A stretch of 64,000 bases of DNA from Siphonodentalium dalli (GCA_032622095.1 CP136062.1:166228090-166292089); one strand, 5' to 3'; positions 20,101 to 32,300 are shown, counted from the stretch's first letter. Notes: a model not told the origin generated them from the letters alone. Translations and numbers: made by a program.

Positions 20101-20606
20101 TATCTAACAAATCTGAGCTTTGATGGGTGACTTCCTCGACTCGAATCAAATATTTTTGACCCCCGAAGCCAATGCAATAGTAATTGAGAGGAGCTTTATC
20201 GGATTGAGTACCTTTAATTATTATTTTGTGTAAGTAACATTGATCACTCACCCAATTCGTTGCGAATATGCTTATAATATGTCATAATTTAATAAAATAT
20301 ATTAAATATGTTACAGAAATTCTGCTTGGATTTACAGTCAGATTGAGAGTATCCGTCATAGCTTCTCAAAATTACACGAAGACTAACAACACCTTATTGC
20401 AAAATCAATGGTGTTTTTATTTTGTGTAAAAAATGACGCTGCAAGAAATTTGGTGTGTTGACCTGACCTCAATGCGCCAATATGATTAGTATGTAGGTTT
20501 ATTCACTGAGCAATTTCACATTGAATTTCAGGAACAATACAGCTTCTGCTACGACGTGGCGTTCCAGTATCTGGAGAAGTTCAACACATATGGGAACTTC
20601 TCGTGA
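17039..20606 (+). CDS. Receptor-type protein tyrosine phosphatase, last three exons (partial)
   Basis: Exons 17039-17193, 18543-18678 and 20532-20606 encode the C-terminal ~121 residues of a PTP domain, ending in TGA (20604-20606). The reading keeps a WPD loop (GWPDGERLP), the active-site loop HC-x5-R (HCIDGAERSG) spanning the first junction, and the typical closing helix (EQYSFCYDVAFQYLEKFNTY). Donors are gtgagt and gtaaga; acceptors are tttgcag, gttaaag and tttcag. The junctions agree in phase (2, then 0). Such proteins dephosphorylate phosphotyrosine at the plasma membrane. The loop lacks the usual HCSAGVGRTG form, as in many second (D2) domains of receptor PTPs, so activity may be low. 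Upstream exons are not visible between 15.3 and 17.0 kb and may lie beyond the viral-like array. Confidence 0.85.
18543..18678 (+). CDS. PTP exon with the rest of the active-site loop
   Basis: One base plus 45 codons, starting DGAERSGLFC and including the helix that follows the P-loop. The acceptor (gttaaag) is weak but frame, phase and homology agree. Donor gtaaga. Confidence 0.8.
19731..20217. mobile_element. TTAA-flanked 487-bp foldback MITE, copy 1
   Basis: Ends are perfect inverted repeats 'aggtactcaatccg' flanked by TTAA on both sides. Internal arms ('atttgattcgagtcgagga') also pair, so the whole can fold back. The same 487-bp element lies at 33393-33879 with few differences. The TTAA target and lack of coding capacity fit a piggyBac-type non-autonomous element. 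It sits in the last PTP intron. Confidence 0.85.
20532..20606 (+). CDS. PTP terminal exon
   Basis: 24 codons plus stop encoding the C-terminal helix (FCYDVAFQYLEKF). Acceptor 'ttgaatttcag'. The tail after FNTYGNFS is very short. Confidence 0.85.
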   Translation, partial: EQYSFCYDVAFQYLEKFNTYGNFS

Positions 20607-20809
20607 TTAATGTGATGCCGAAGATTCCGGGACAATAGTATGGTAGATTTGTTACAAGGGACGTGGCGAAAAGTGAGGCGGCAAGTGAGGGTGTATGATG
20701 GTGTGGCGTCTCGACCCAACTGTGGTCTTAGTTTTCATCAGTTGGACAATTCATGTCGGACACACATTAATTAGTTGGCAATATAACACAACAAGGAGGT
20801 TGAAATTGT

Positions 20810-21110
20810 GTTCATTGTTTGAGTTTCCAACCAGTAATTAGTAGGGAATTTGTTATTTAGAATAGCATATTTTTTCAACTTTTGGTGAAATGTTTGCCTC
20901 GTATGGAAATAAGTTGGAAATTGGGGTGTCTTTTGGTCATGTCCAACAGTTGAAAAAATCTTGATATACCAGTTGGAATGTTCTAACCCAATGGTGTGCA
21001 AATGGAATATGGAATTGTGTGAACCTGGGGACTTTAGTCTGGTTCAACTGGGTGCAGTTGGAAATGTCAACGTAGACACCCCCAACGGAGATCTTCTAGC
21101 CACGTCCCTG
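20810..21110. repeat. 'TTGGAAA' dispersed repeat, copy 2
   Basis: Shares 'gtttccaaccagta' and 'ttggaaat...gtagacacccccaac' with 16655-16990. Confidence 0.55.
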
Positions 21111-21119
21111 TATGACTGT

Positions 21120-21750
21120 GTTATTTTCACAGCTTTGCGACCAGGTATGTTGTCAGTTACGTGACGCATGGTGCACATATTTCTGTATTTAAAGGACACT
21201 TTTTCTACAACGAAGACTATTTTTGTTTTTTATTTCTGCTGTCAACATTGTTTTTCATATTAAATATTTTTACAAAAAAAAAACTGTGTAGGTGTGTTAT
21301 TTTGCACATCTTAGTGACCAGGACCGTACACTTTAAAATTACAGATACGGTGATTTGAGCCACGCAAAACGTGTCGATTACTATACTATATACAAAATCA
21401 TAATTGGCCAAAACATTGGCCAAAATATTCTTCGGCACAGCTTAACCACTGTCGACAATATTAGTAGGCACACGAGAGCACAGATGCAGTGGCGTTGCTC
21501 CAACATGACGGCTGAAAATATGACGACTAAAGACCAATGTATAAATAAACAATTAGATCTCATCCAGCTGTTATTGAAAAATAATGTGGGCGGGCGAATG
21601 ATATATTCATTATATATTGTAATCATGCTATTACTCATGTATGGTCATAGTCAGTTCTCAAAATTGAAGTAGTATACAATACAAGGTGATTTTAAATTGT
21701 CTAATTTCATCAAAATGAACTGAGTAATTGGTCATTGCGGTGTACTAAGT
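21120..21750. other. No gene recognised
   Basis: AT-rich sequence. The two opposing short frames (21355-21672, + and 21381-21638, -) overlap each other and show no motif. Confidence 0.5.
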
Positions 21751-21756
21751 GGTTAA

Positions 21757-22066
21757 AACCCTTTCAGTGCCAAGTCCGATTTTTGTATCAATCCATATTT
21801 CCTTGATCATTTTTCAAATTTATTGATTATAATAATGTATACATTGACGGGAAGAGCTCTTAGAGCTCTTTCCATCAATGTATCACATTATTATAATCAA
21901 TAAATATGAATAATTTTGCCCTTCTTTCTCATGAATTAACCCTTTCCGTCAATGTATACATTATTATAATCAATAAATTTGAAAAATGATCAAGGAAATA
22001 TGGGTTGATACAAAAATCGGACTTGGCACTGAAAGGGTTAATTCATGAGAAAGAAGGGCAAAATTA
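21757..22066. repeat. Two interlocked inverted repeats
   Basis: Outer arms of ~95 bp (21757-21853 and 21947-22039) begin 'aaccctttcagtgccaagtc'. A second pair (21911-21946 and 22031-22066, 'taattttgcccttctttctc') shares the right arm boundary. The sequence can form alternative cruciforms. Confidence 0.8.
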
Positions 22067-22139
22067 TCCATATAAAACAATGGGAGGAGGGACCAAAAAT
22101 AGGGCGACGGGAATCTTGTTTATAATGGCGGCAATGGTC

Positions 22140-22340
22140 TGAGGTTGGAGAATTAATTTCCAACTGATGACTATTTCAGTAAAACAGAAGGGAAGTAGTT
22201 AACTTTTGATCTAAAACACAAATTTCGCGCTAAATACTCGTCGGAACATCAAACTGTAGAATATTTCAACAACTTATCGTGAAATTCCCAACTTAATATT
22301 ATGAACTTAGGTATGAAGTTTCTAACTGTTGATTTTTTTT
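22140..22340. repeat. 'TTGGAAA' dispersed repeat, copy 3
   Basis: Contains 'ttccaactgatgactatttcag', matching 35160-35185 closely, and a following AT-rich stretch. Confidence 0.5.
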
Positions 22341-22599
22341 TTACGAATATTGGGCTCATACCCTGTCGCCACTCCCCTACGGCAAGGATACATCTATATA
22401 TTCGAACCATTTTTGAACTATCTTGTCGCGGTAGATGTATCTCAGTATGAAGTGTCCATCGAAATATACCCCATATAACACAGTTAAAAAGAAAATGCAG
22501 AACTGATATTCGGTCCGTTCGTGGTTGTGATTCCTTGATATGCTTTATTCTCTGATCCAAAAAAACACAAATGGATATTGAGAATATAAAATTGAGATA

Positions 22600-24960
22600 G
22601 TATACACAAGCCCCGGTATGCTGACGGGTATTGACCGCCCATACTATGAGAATGCTTACCCTGTCACCGCGGTTGTCTATGCCATCTATCCCCTCAGAGA
22701 CCCATATCCTGCAAATCTAGCACCAATGAAGGACGGCGATCTCAACTGTGCCCAGTGGTGAAACACTTTGAAGGTGCGCTGAGAGGGCAGGGACTCACGC
22801 CCACGAGGAGAAAGAAAATTCAGGAGTTGGGAGAGCGAGTTCATCAAACAGGCCACTGTCGATGATGTCGCCGTCCTCGAGAAGATACTGAAGCGCGCGT
22901 TCATGCTCCGAGATATAGCCGATGAGGACATCTACAACAGCGGGAAATACCAGCTTAGGGCAACGGGATAAGAAAGTGGAGCTCATCTGCGACAACGCCC
23001 ATGGCTGGTTCAAAGACCCCCACTTCCAATTCTCCAGACAGGTTCACTTCTATGAAGGCGATGCATGGGAAGCCATTCGAAACGCAACCCAGGACGAGCC
23101 GATTGCAGTCTGGCTGCTGTGGCCCAAGACAGAGAGCTCGGTGTGGACCAGTTTGTGCTCCAAGACGGTCGCACCTACATGACACTGGAGACTGACCAAA
23201 ACCTCTAGGAAGCCTGTGCTGAATTGTGCTATGAGTCCATCGCAGACCGAGCCTTCGGGGTGAACCAGGCAACCAGTATCATGGCCAAAGAGCACAGCGG
23301 CTAGAAACCGACCCCGGCTAATATCGGAGATGACATCCAGAAAGCACGGCGGTCTCTGGTACGCGATGGGCCACGATATAAGAGACGTCAGCATCGACAC
23401 GAAAGCCTGCTACCAGGCCAGTTTCCAAGGCCATGGCGAGGCCAAGCCATATTTTGATAGATTCTGGCACCCCACCCACCACATGAGCTGGTTGCAATCA
23501 ACGGCCCCTCCCCCAATATATCGGCACCGGTTTCGCCGAGGTCCAGGAATGGGAGTTCGCCCCTGCCATCCCGTCATCCCCGCCTGGTTTGGAAAGCATT
23601 TCGCAGATCAGGACTGTGCCCCCACACACCTGCTCGCCTTCATGCTGTCATCATCAGGCTGCAGCATCATAGGCAAGTTCGTCCAGGGCAGCAAGGCCGA
23701 CGGCAAAAGACTGACACGGAGGCTTGTGGTCGACCAGGGAGAGCTTGACTTTTTGTTAAGGGACAAAAAAGAGGAACTCTGGTTGGCGCCCCCCAACCAA
23801 AAGTGTCCCCTCTGCCACATTCTCACATACTACGATGGCTCGCAGCCCCAGTACACGCATCTGAGGGCCTCAATGCTGGCATATGCCCACATCAACCTCC
23901 TCGCTATGCTGGCAAGATTTGAACCCGGTGAGAAATGAGAATGACTGGACGCCCGAATGCATGGGGCAGAAGTTCATCACACATGTCATCATCTGGGACG
24001 AGGTCTGCACTGTCCCGGCCTATCCTGGAGACGTTCTTGAACTGGCTTGACCAGCACGGAGTTCAGGTAATTTGCTGCGGGGATCAAGGACAGCCGCCAC
24101 CGATTGCAGGTGCAATGCCTCTCCACTGACTGCAACAAAGGGCAGACTACTACGAAGAGGTCGTTGTCGACTACAGAATAAAAGATGAAGCCATCAAAGC
24201 CCTTCAGAGTAACAAAGTCCAGTGCCAGAAGATACGGAAGGCCCTTCCCAGTTACATGGGGCGGGATCGGTTTGTGGATTAGTGGTGGCACAGTGACCTA
24301 CTCCTCATCAGCCGTCAGACGGTCCGCGACCGGGCACATGAACTGTTGCTCCGACGCCATAATGAGCATTTCATAGATGCCCCAGTGCCTATCCTTTACC
24401 ACACCAAGGACAGCCGAAAGCAGAACATTGACGTCGCAATCCCAGGCACTGGCGATCCGCCGCGCAGAGAAGAGCTCGTTCTCAACGACGCCGTCGTGGT
24501 CTTTATCGCGGTCGCGGTCGCGGAGCCGGAGCGTGCTATTGAAACCGACGCTTGGTGCGAGGACTAAGCCCTCACCGTCGTCCACAAGAGCCAGGATCAT
24601 ACGATCCACGACCCACATAAGGTCTGGGTCCTCATTGTCGACTACCCCAGTGGTCCAATCTGCTACCTAGCCGTCTCCCGTGTGGAGTGTATGCAACAGC
24701 TCGAACGGGTAACCTGTCCGCCGGAACAGGGTTCCGATTTCAGGCCCGTAGTAACTGAACATCAACTCCGAAAGGCAATTCAAAGGAAGCGTGTGACATA
24801 CAAGTGCCAGGACCAGGCTAAAGGACACCAGGGATTCCATCTCAGGGCCGACTACATCCTCACGCTCCGTGAAACCCAGCAGAAACGCTGCGTGGCGTGC
24901 GAGATTGGGTTGCTCTGGGCCTTCCGACCTAAAGAAACAGCAATTTAGTAAAGGGCACTG
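22600..24960 (+). pseudogene. Decayed family-B DNA polymerase / SF1 helicase / HNH gene of a large DNA transposon
   Basis: Homology moves between frames with many stops. Polymerase part, about 22.6-23.94 kb: ITGIDRPYYENAYPV-type start, VSIDTKACYQASFQG (family-B motif A-like), then SQPQYTHLRASMLAYAHIN. Helicase part, about 23.95-24.72 kb: ILETFLNWLDQHGVQVICCG with DQGQPPPIAG (SF1 motif III-like), and later SYLAVSRVE-like motif VI. A C-terminal HNH-like nuclease piece has RCVACEIGLLW and LTCLECNRKRGAA, reaching about 25.03 kb. Similar proteins are known from fungal and animal self-synthesizing-type elements; this is recalled, not searched. GC content is higher than in neighbouring DNA, suggesting a foreign origin. 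It would have replicated the element but is clearly dead. Confidence 0.75.
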
Positions 24961-25059
24961 CAGAGGAAATGGGAGGCTGACCTGTCTAGAGTGCAACAGA
25001 AAAAGAGGGGCTGCAGCACTTTTCGGTTTACCTAACAAGACCCCTAGTGTCTGGTCCTT

Positions 25060-25560
25060 CTGACAATGCCATCTGATGGCAGCTGGGTGTCGGGAGGCCC
25101 CACAAGCAACTCTTCCCGGACAAATCCACGTGCTGGCCCGTCCACTAAATTGTAGAGCACAGACTCGTCGGGCTTAATGACATAGCGTTCAATCCGGTAC
25201 ACATGGAAGGAGCACACAGGGCCAGTTGCGCTTCGGCGGCCACCTAAGAGGGCCTCGCCCGTGCAAGGGCTTCCGCGAACTTTGTGGCTTTTGTGGCGAT
25301 GGACTCGGCATTGTACCGAGAGGCCCCGTCGACGACGGTAAACACGAACTTGTATGTCTTGCGACCCACCCGGTCATGAGGCAGAAAGAGCAGGTCGGCC
25401 TGTGGGACTTCATTTGGCACTGCCACGTCAAACTCGGGCCTTGGCACATGCCGCGGATTGGGCAGGTATATCTGCCAGATGGCCTGCTTCTTGTGCAACG
25501 CCCGTGCCACATCTTCAGAAACCTTGGTTGCTGCCGCGAGGTTCTTGGTGGCTGCAAGCC
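25060..25560 (-). pseudogene. rve-type integrase relic, internally deleted
   Basis: Read on the minus strand: an N-terminal piece (KKQAIWQIYLPNPRHVPRP), the start of the catalytic core (QADLLFLPHDRVGRKTY and FTVVDGASRY, holding the first two acidic residues), then a jump to the C-terminal domain (ESVLYNLVDGPARGFVREEL). The middle, including the region of the last catalytic Glu, is missing, and the frame is broken. It faces the polymerase/helicase relic and presumably belonged to the same transposon, whose integrase would insert the element. Confidence 0.7.
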
Positions 25561-25690
25561 CCTTCCAGTAGCCCTTGGGGCAATAGTAGATTGTTTAGAG
25601 GCACCTGGACACCTTGCTGTTCATATATATATTATATATATATATTAGATATTATAAGCTAGCGATGTATTCCAACTTGGCAATGAGCCT

Positions 25691-25933
25691 CTAACAGGTC
25701 CGTGCGACTGCCTCCGGTAGCTGCCAGTCGTCTTGTGGAGGTTGGTTGACCTTGACAGTAAACATTTTGCAAAGCAGCTGGCCGCCCTTTCGTCCCCGCG
25801 CCAGGAATCGAGACATATGCCCCAAGTTGAGCATCACATCAGCCAGTCGACCAGGGATTGTATGTCTTCGAGCGTAGAGCCCACTTCGTGATGTATAGTT
25901 CGTCCGCCAACATGATGCAGCTATGGTTGCCAT
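25691..25933 (-). pseudogene. Unidentified fragment linked to the transposon relic
   Basis: An 80-codon frame (PGRLADVMLNLGHMSRFLARG..., VNQPPQDDWQLPEAV) with the same GC-rich composition as the relic and the same strand as the integrase. It looks like real former coding sequence, but I cannot name it. An AT dinucleotide run (25625-25655) separates it from the integrase piece. Confidence 0.4.
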
Positions 25934-27305
25934 TTTTGGTCACCTCCTGTGGCAACCGCACGACTTTTTTTTTCGGTTTTTATAGTACAGTTTGGGGTGC
26001 AATATGGGCCACCCTAACGCACCGTTTTTTGATAAAAAATAGTTAATAGGCACCAAAACGACTGTCGTTGCCATTTTTGGCAACTCCTGTAGCAACCGCA
26101 CGGGCTAGAGGGGTGCGGCATTGGTTTTTTATAGTTTAATATGGGGTGGGCCACCCTACCGCACCGTTTATTTCGTCAAGATCCGTTCATAAATACCAAA
26201 TGCCAATTTGGCCACCTCATGTGGCAACCGCATGGGCTAGACGGAAGCGGTTTCGGTTTTTATATCTAATTTTGGGGTGGGCCACCCTACCGCACCGTTT
26301 ATTCGGTCAAAATCGGTTCATAAATACCCAAACGGCTATGGTTGCCACTTTGACAACCTACTGTGGCAACCGCACGGTCTAGATAGTTGCGCTTTTCGGC
26401 TATTATATGTTATTTTCGGGTGGCCCACCCTACCGCGCCGTTTATTTGGTCCAAACCGGTTCATAAATGCCCAAACGGCTATGGTTGCCACTTTGGCCAC
26501 CTACTGTGACAACCGCACGGGCTATTGGGTTTTCGGTTATTATATATTATTTTCGGGTGGGCCACCCTACCGCACCGTTTATTTGGTCCAAATCGGATCA
26601 TAAATTCCCAAACGGCTATGGTTGCCACTTTGGTCACCTACTGTGGCAACCGCACGGACTAGAGGGTTGCGGTTTCGGTTATTATATGTTATTTTCGGGT
26701 GGGCCACCCTACCGCACAGTTTATTTGGCCCAAATCGGTTCATAAATGCCCAAACGGCTATGGTTGCCACTTTGGCCACCTACTGTGGCAACCGCACGGG
26801 ATGGAGGGTTGCGGTTTTCGGTTATTATATGTTATTTTCGGGTGGGCCACCCTACCGCACCGTTTATTTGGTCCAAATCGGTTCATAAATTCCCAAACGG
26901 CTATGGTTGCCACTTTGGCCACCTACTGTGGCAACCGCACGGGCTACAGGGTTGCTGTTTTCGGTTATTATATGTTATTTTCGGGTGGGCCACCCTTGCC
27001 CACCGTTTATTTGGTCCAAATCGGTTCATAAATGCCCAAACGGCTATGGTTGCCACTTTGGCCACCTACTGTGGCAATCGCACGGGCTAGAGGGTTGTGG
27101 TTTTCGGTTATTATATGTTATTTTCGGGTGGGCCACCCTACCGCACCGTTTATTTGGTCCAAATCGGTTAATAAATTCCCAAACGGCTATGGTTGCCACT
27201 TTGGCCACCTATTGTGGCAACCGCACGGGCTAGAGGGTTGCGGTTTTCGGTTATTATATGTTATTTTCGGGTGGGCCACCCTACCGCACCGTTTATTTGG
27301 TCAAT
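25915..27305 (+). repeat. 142-143 bp satellite array
   Basis: About ten copies marked by 'aaacggctatggttgccac' (26330, 26472, 26610, 26752, 26895, 27038, 27181) at steps of 138-143 bp. Each has 'ctgtggcaaccgcacggg' and 'gggtgggccaccctaccgca'. Copies become more diverged toward the left, next to the transposon relic. Long overlapping frames in it are a by-product of the period. Confidence 0.9.
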
Positions 27306-28245
27306 ATATAATGTTTCCGAATAAGGAATAAGGAACTGGGAATAAGTAGCCGATATCACCGTAGTCCAAATTTGACTAATTTTGGTATAAAATCCTACTG
27401 ATATCATATGAGTGGGAAATGATCTCCTTTAGTTAAAATGGCAGTTTAACCTGTTTCAGAAGCTGTTTTAATTGAAAAAATAATAGGTTAATACAGGCAA
27501 ATATGAAGATGTTTTTCAAGTACTGACTGATATGCATTTGTCTACCAGTCCACATACATGCATTGACGTTTCCATGTCCGTATGTGATTAGAGTATGCTT
27601 GGTCTACCTGGTGGTCAAATTGTAGACTGCTAAATGGAAATTATAATGCATCGATGTAGTGGACAAATACAGTAACCCACAAGAAGCTGGTATGTGCACA
27701 TAAGAGATATAATATGAGATATATGCATCAATTTTTACCAAAAAAATAAATATATATTTTACAAATTGCTAATATCTGGAAAACCTAGGTCGTTGTACGG
27801 GATACACACAATTTCTAAATATTGCCTAATTAGTCTATGCACATAACGATTTAGGCACATACGTGCCTTGTTTACGCTAGAAGATTAACACTTGCATCGT
27901 TTCTGCCAAGTAGATGCCAACAGTTTCTGTGCAGTTAGTGTTTGGTAAGTGTAATTGACGAATTGTGGTCACAGCAGTTTTGGTGCGATCTTACGATCTA
28001 CTTGTATTGGCAGAAGACTAACCGTACTTTTACTGCATCGAAGGACAAGGACCTGTTATCACGACAGGGTGTCTCACCCCCCCCCCCTCAAGCATGCCAT
28101 GAATCTCTACCCCAGCTACGCCCGTAGAAGTCATACTCCACTGGTTCAAAACCTGGGACATTTTTGATGTTATGACTGGGAATTCTATAAGTTTATAACA
28201 TTGCAAAAACAGGGCAGGTAATATATTTCTTAGTTAGTATATGTT
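27306..28245. other. No gene recognised
   Basis: AT-rich sequence after the satellite. A C-run lies at 28076-28087. No splice-supported homology seen. Confidence 0.5.
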
Positions 28246-28248
28246 CCC

Positions 28249-28620
28249 ATGGGCACCGGAAGAGGGGGGCAGAGGGGGCAGCTGACCCCCCTGCCCTTGA
28301 CCAAGAGGGGCGAGCGGGGGCAGGATTGCCATTTTTCTGGAGACAGAAAATGCTTTTTGTGTGTTTAATCTCGTGTTTTTATAGCAAAATGTGACTTTTT
28401 TGGTCCAAATACCACCAATTTCACAAGGAATATTAATTTTTTGTCAATTTTATCACAAAACGGCCATAAAAACCGACAAATACCATTAAAATAGGGATTT
28501 TTGCCACTATGAATTTATGGTTATTTTCCCGAGTTTGCGGAGAAAATGCCCTTTTTTTGCGGAAAATGCCCTTTTTGTAGGCTCTGCCCCCCTGCCCTTG
28601 GATGCTTCCGGCGCCCCTGT
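28249..28620. mobile_element. Short TIR element (MITE-like)
   Basis: Left end 'gggcaccggaagagggggg' and right end complementary to 'gccggaagcatccaagggca', with 'cccccctgccctt' near both ends. About 370 bp with an AT-rich, G-poor interior and no coding sequence. It lies just upstream of the P450 gene. Confidence 0.6.
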
Positions 28621-28974
28621 ATGTTCCTTAATAATGTAGTTCACTGTAGGTGAAGGTCCCAAACTCCAATATGTTTTATGTATGCCCAATAATATGATCT
28701 TGATGGCGTTACCATTTCTGACTATGATTTTCTTGTACGCAATTGGCCGTTTTGTCCGCACGCAAGCGACCCCGACGCTGTCAGATTGGGCTGGAGTTAT
28801 ACCTTCCGGGAACAAATTATCGATGCAGTACTTCTTATCAGATCTGACCGGGTCACCAGCCGATCGAGTATTATAATTGAAAACACACAACTGCATTCAT
28901 AATACGAGTATCTTTACTGCTAAAGCCGTCAATACTGTACGCACGGCATACAGCCTCTACGTATACTCGTCAAA

Positions 28975-29338
28975 ATGTTATTGGAATTATTCTTGGATAA
29001 TTTCGTGACTTTAGCTATAGGGGGTACGCTTTTCCTACTGTTCTGGATGCTAATGCGAACGCGGCGACCGGAAGGGTTACCACCGGGACCTTTTCGTCTT
29101 CCACTAATCGGAAACGCACATCACCTTTTCATTGGCAAGACGCTAGAAAATTTCCGGAAGTTGCGATCTGTCCATGGTGATGTGTTTTCTCTCTATCTCG
29201 GCAATCGACTTGCCATCGTTATAAACGGATACGAGGCATTACAGGAAGCTCTGGTGAAGCAAGGAGATGTTTTTTCCGGAAGATACCAAAGTCTCATGGA
29301 AGAGCAGGTCAAAACAATACCACAAATTACAGCTGACG
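28975..29338 (+). CDS. P450 exon 1
   Basis: 121 codons plus one base: start (caaaATG), signal anchor and proline hinge. Donor gtatgt. No TATA box is evident just upstream. Confidence 0.9.
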
Positions 29339-32300
29339 GTATGTGTATAGATAGTACGCGGATAAATATTGACTCGTGGGGTCCATTACCTCCTTAAGGG
29401 TGTGTGTGTGGGGGGGGGGGGGGTACAGTGACCAATTTTGAATGGGGATTTCCATGCAAATCTCCGCAGCAAAAGTTATATATGAAGCAGTTGTCTGAGA
29501 ACTAATGCAGCCATATCATTAAACAGACATAACATTTAACTGGCGGCTGGGCTTGGTAAATAGGCAATTTTTATGTGTACCCATACCATAGTATGGTACA
29601 CATAGTGTCAACGTCCGGATTGACCACTCGTCGTTCGTCCGTCCGTCCGTCCGTCTGGCCGTCCGTCCGTCCGTCTGTCCGTCCGTAGACACTTTACATG
29701 TAATGCGATAACTCAAACATTTTTTACCTGATCAAAACCAAAATTTGTATATGGGGTTTTCAGCCCAATATACAGATCGAGTTCGAATATGGGTTTGATC
29801 TGACTTTTTTTTACAGAGTTGTGGCCCTTTTTTTACTTAGAATTCACACATTCTGCCATAACTCAAACATTTTTTATCTAATCGGAACCAAATTTGGTAT
29901 GTGAGTTTTTTTACGGAGTTATGGCCCTTTTTCGAATTAGAATTCATTAATTCTGCCATAACTCTAACATTTTTTATCTGATTGGAACCAAATTTGGTGT
30001 ATGAGTTTCTCAGACCAACATACAGATTGAGTTCGAATATGGGTTTGATCGGATTTTTAATGGAGTTATGGTCCTTTGACATATAATTCACACATACATG
30101 TACATCGATAAATCAACCATTTTTCATCTGATAGGAACCAAATTTGGTATGTGAGTTTCTCAACTCAAAATACAGAACGAGTTTGAATATGGGTTAGATC
30201 CAATTTGTTATACCAGAGATATGGCCCTTTTTAAACTAAGAATTATCCAGATTATAACCCAAGTAACTTACAATTAATGAATACCTGCTTCTCTGTGAGC
30301 AAGATAAAAGACAATATAGTTTATTGCTTTGAGAGTTATTTATAGCCCTCATATGTTAGCTCTGTATAAGACAGAGATAGGTGATTTAACCCCTTTTACC
30401 CATTCCATGTCTTTTAACCTTTTCCATTAAATAAATAATTATATTATTTTGATATCTCACATGGCAATTTGCAACAACATGAATAGAACTGCTTACACTA
30501 TGATAGTGGTGACAGGCTCTAGAGTTTAGATGTTATATTAACCCTTCTATATTGACTCATACATTCCAATAATTTGTGTTATTACTGGTTATTATGTACA
30601 TTTGTCATATACTACTTTAGATCATAACAGTATACTCTATAATTCAACATTAAACGATTATGATTCTGATCATAACAATTTATTATCGCCAAGGGATGGG
30701 TTAAACATCTGCCGATCGTGATCGGCCTCTCGTTGCTATACACATTTATTTTTGAGAATTTGTTTCTTGAATTAAAATACTTGACTTAGTCGATCAACCA
30801 ATATAGAATTCAAAAATAAATACACCAACTTTCTAATGGTTTTCAATACCGCACAAAGTCACGTCCAGAAATATTTTCAATTCTGCAACTTTTGTTGCTG
30901 AGATTTTCTTGGAAAAATTGGTCACGACCGCCTCCTTAAATAATATCTCAAACAAGAAACAATTATGCCACAAGATATCTCGTTGAGATAATACTAGTTA
31001 TTTTCTTGTTTTACATGCATGGATTTCGCCATGTTCATCTAGGTTATTCGCTATCCTTTTGTGGAAAACTTGTGCAAATACCCAAATTTCTCAGAATATT
31101 ACCGCATCGCAGCTCAACTACATGTAATTTGTTCACATTCCTGCAATCGATTACAGAAATGTGAATTGTGCCAGTCTGTCTTTTCTGATGAAATTCAACA
31201 TAACTATGATCTTGGAATGCGCATCTCTGAACAAGACAAGAAATTATGTCTGGTATTCAATTCTTGAAAAATTTGGAATTTCTTGTTTTTTAAAACTTAC
31301 TGCATATAGTTGTCCAAAACAATTAGAAATTTTCCTTGGAAAGTTATCTGATCTGTCTCTCGAAGATACAGATCTTGAGTCATATGAAGCTATTCACCTT
31401 TTCATTGTACGTCAGGTGGTGATCAGGAAAAAAATTCCATATTTCCGCCGTCTGTGTACCCATGCACCACCCCTAATTTTTATTTTTTCCGATTTTGGGA
31501 TAGGGACCCACTCCCTCCAAACTGCTTCAAATGACTATTTTACTCAGTTTTCCTGATCTTATCCGATCAACGTAGAAGCATTGCTACTTTTTATTTACCA
31601 ACAAGACTGTAAAGTGTCAAACCAATTCTCCAATAAATGTGGGCGGATGGATTGACAATTGAAATCCAAGATGGCTACTGGTGGCCATCTTTGTTTTAAA
31701 AAAGATTTGGGGAAAAATGGAGGCTCCCATCCAGAGGTCACTTTGAAGATACATATGCAGTTTGGTGACGATTGGATGGAATGGACATGTTGGACTAATA
31801 TGCCATGTACCTTACCAACATTGCCAACCCTGAAATCATGCATATTTTCATTCCATTATTTATATTAACGAGAACAAAAATCTGAATTCATTTGGACATT
31901 CTTACTTTGTCTGGTGAGCGTGACCCATTCAGCCTCCATTGACAATCCTTTAACTTTGTTTACAGGTATAATTCGTAGTGATGCCGGCCCAACATGGAAG
32001 AAGAACAGACGGTTCACACTTCACACTCTGCGAGATTTCGGGGTGGGGAAAAATAAACTACAACAGAAAATACAGGAGGAAATAGAACATCTACTGCAAG
32101 AAATCGACAGACATAACGGAGAACCATTTGATATCAAGCCTAGTATAACTACAGCAGTGTCAAATGTTATATGTTCGGTGGTCTTCGGCAAAAGATATGA
32201 TTATGATGATGAAGAGTTCAAGGAAATTCTAGGCCATGTGGATGCAGTGATGTCAAATGCCAAACTGACAAATTTTATAGGAACTCTGCCAGTTATCAAA

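Noticed and set aside
25915-27305. CRISPR-like array
   Set aside because: Unit of 142-143 bp with no alternation of constant repeat and unique spacer. It is a satellite in animal DNA.
26146-27331. Overlapping 90-114 codon frames in the satellite
   Set aside because: The frame stays open because the unit repeats; each unit shifts to another frame.
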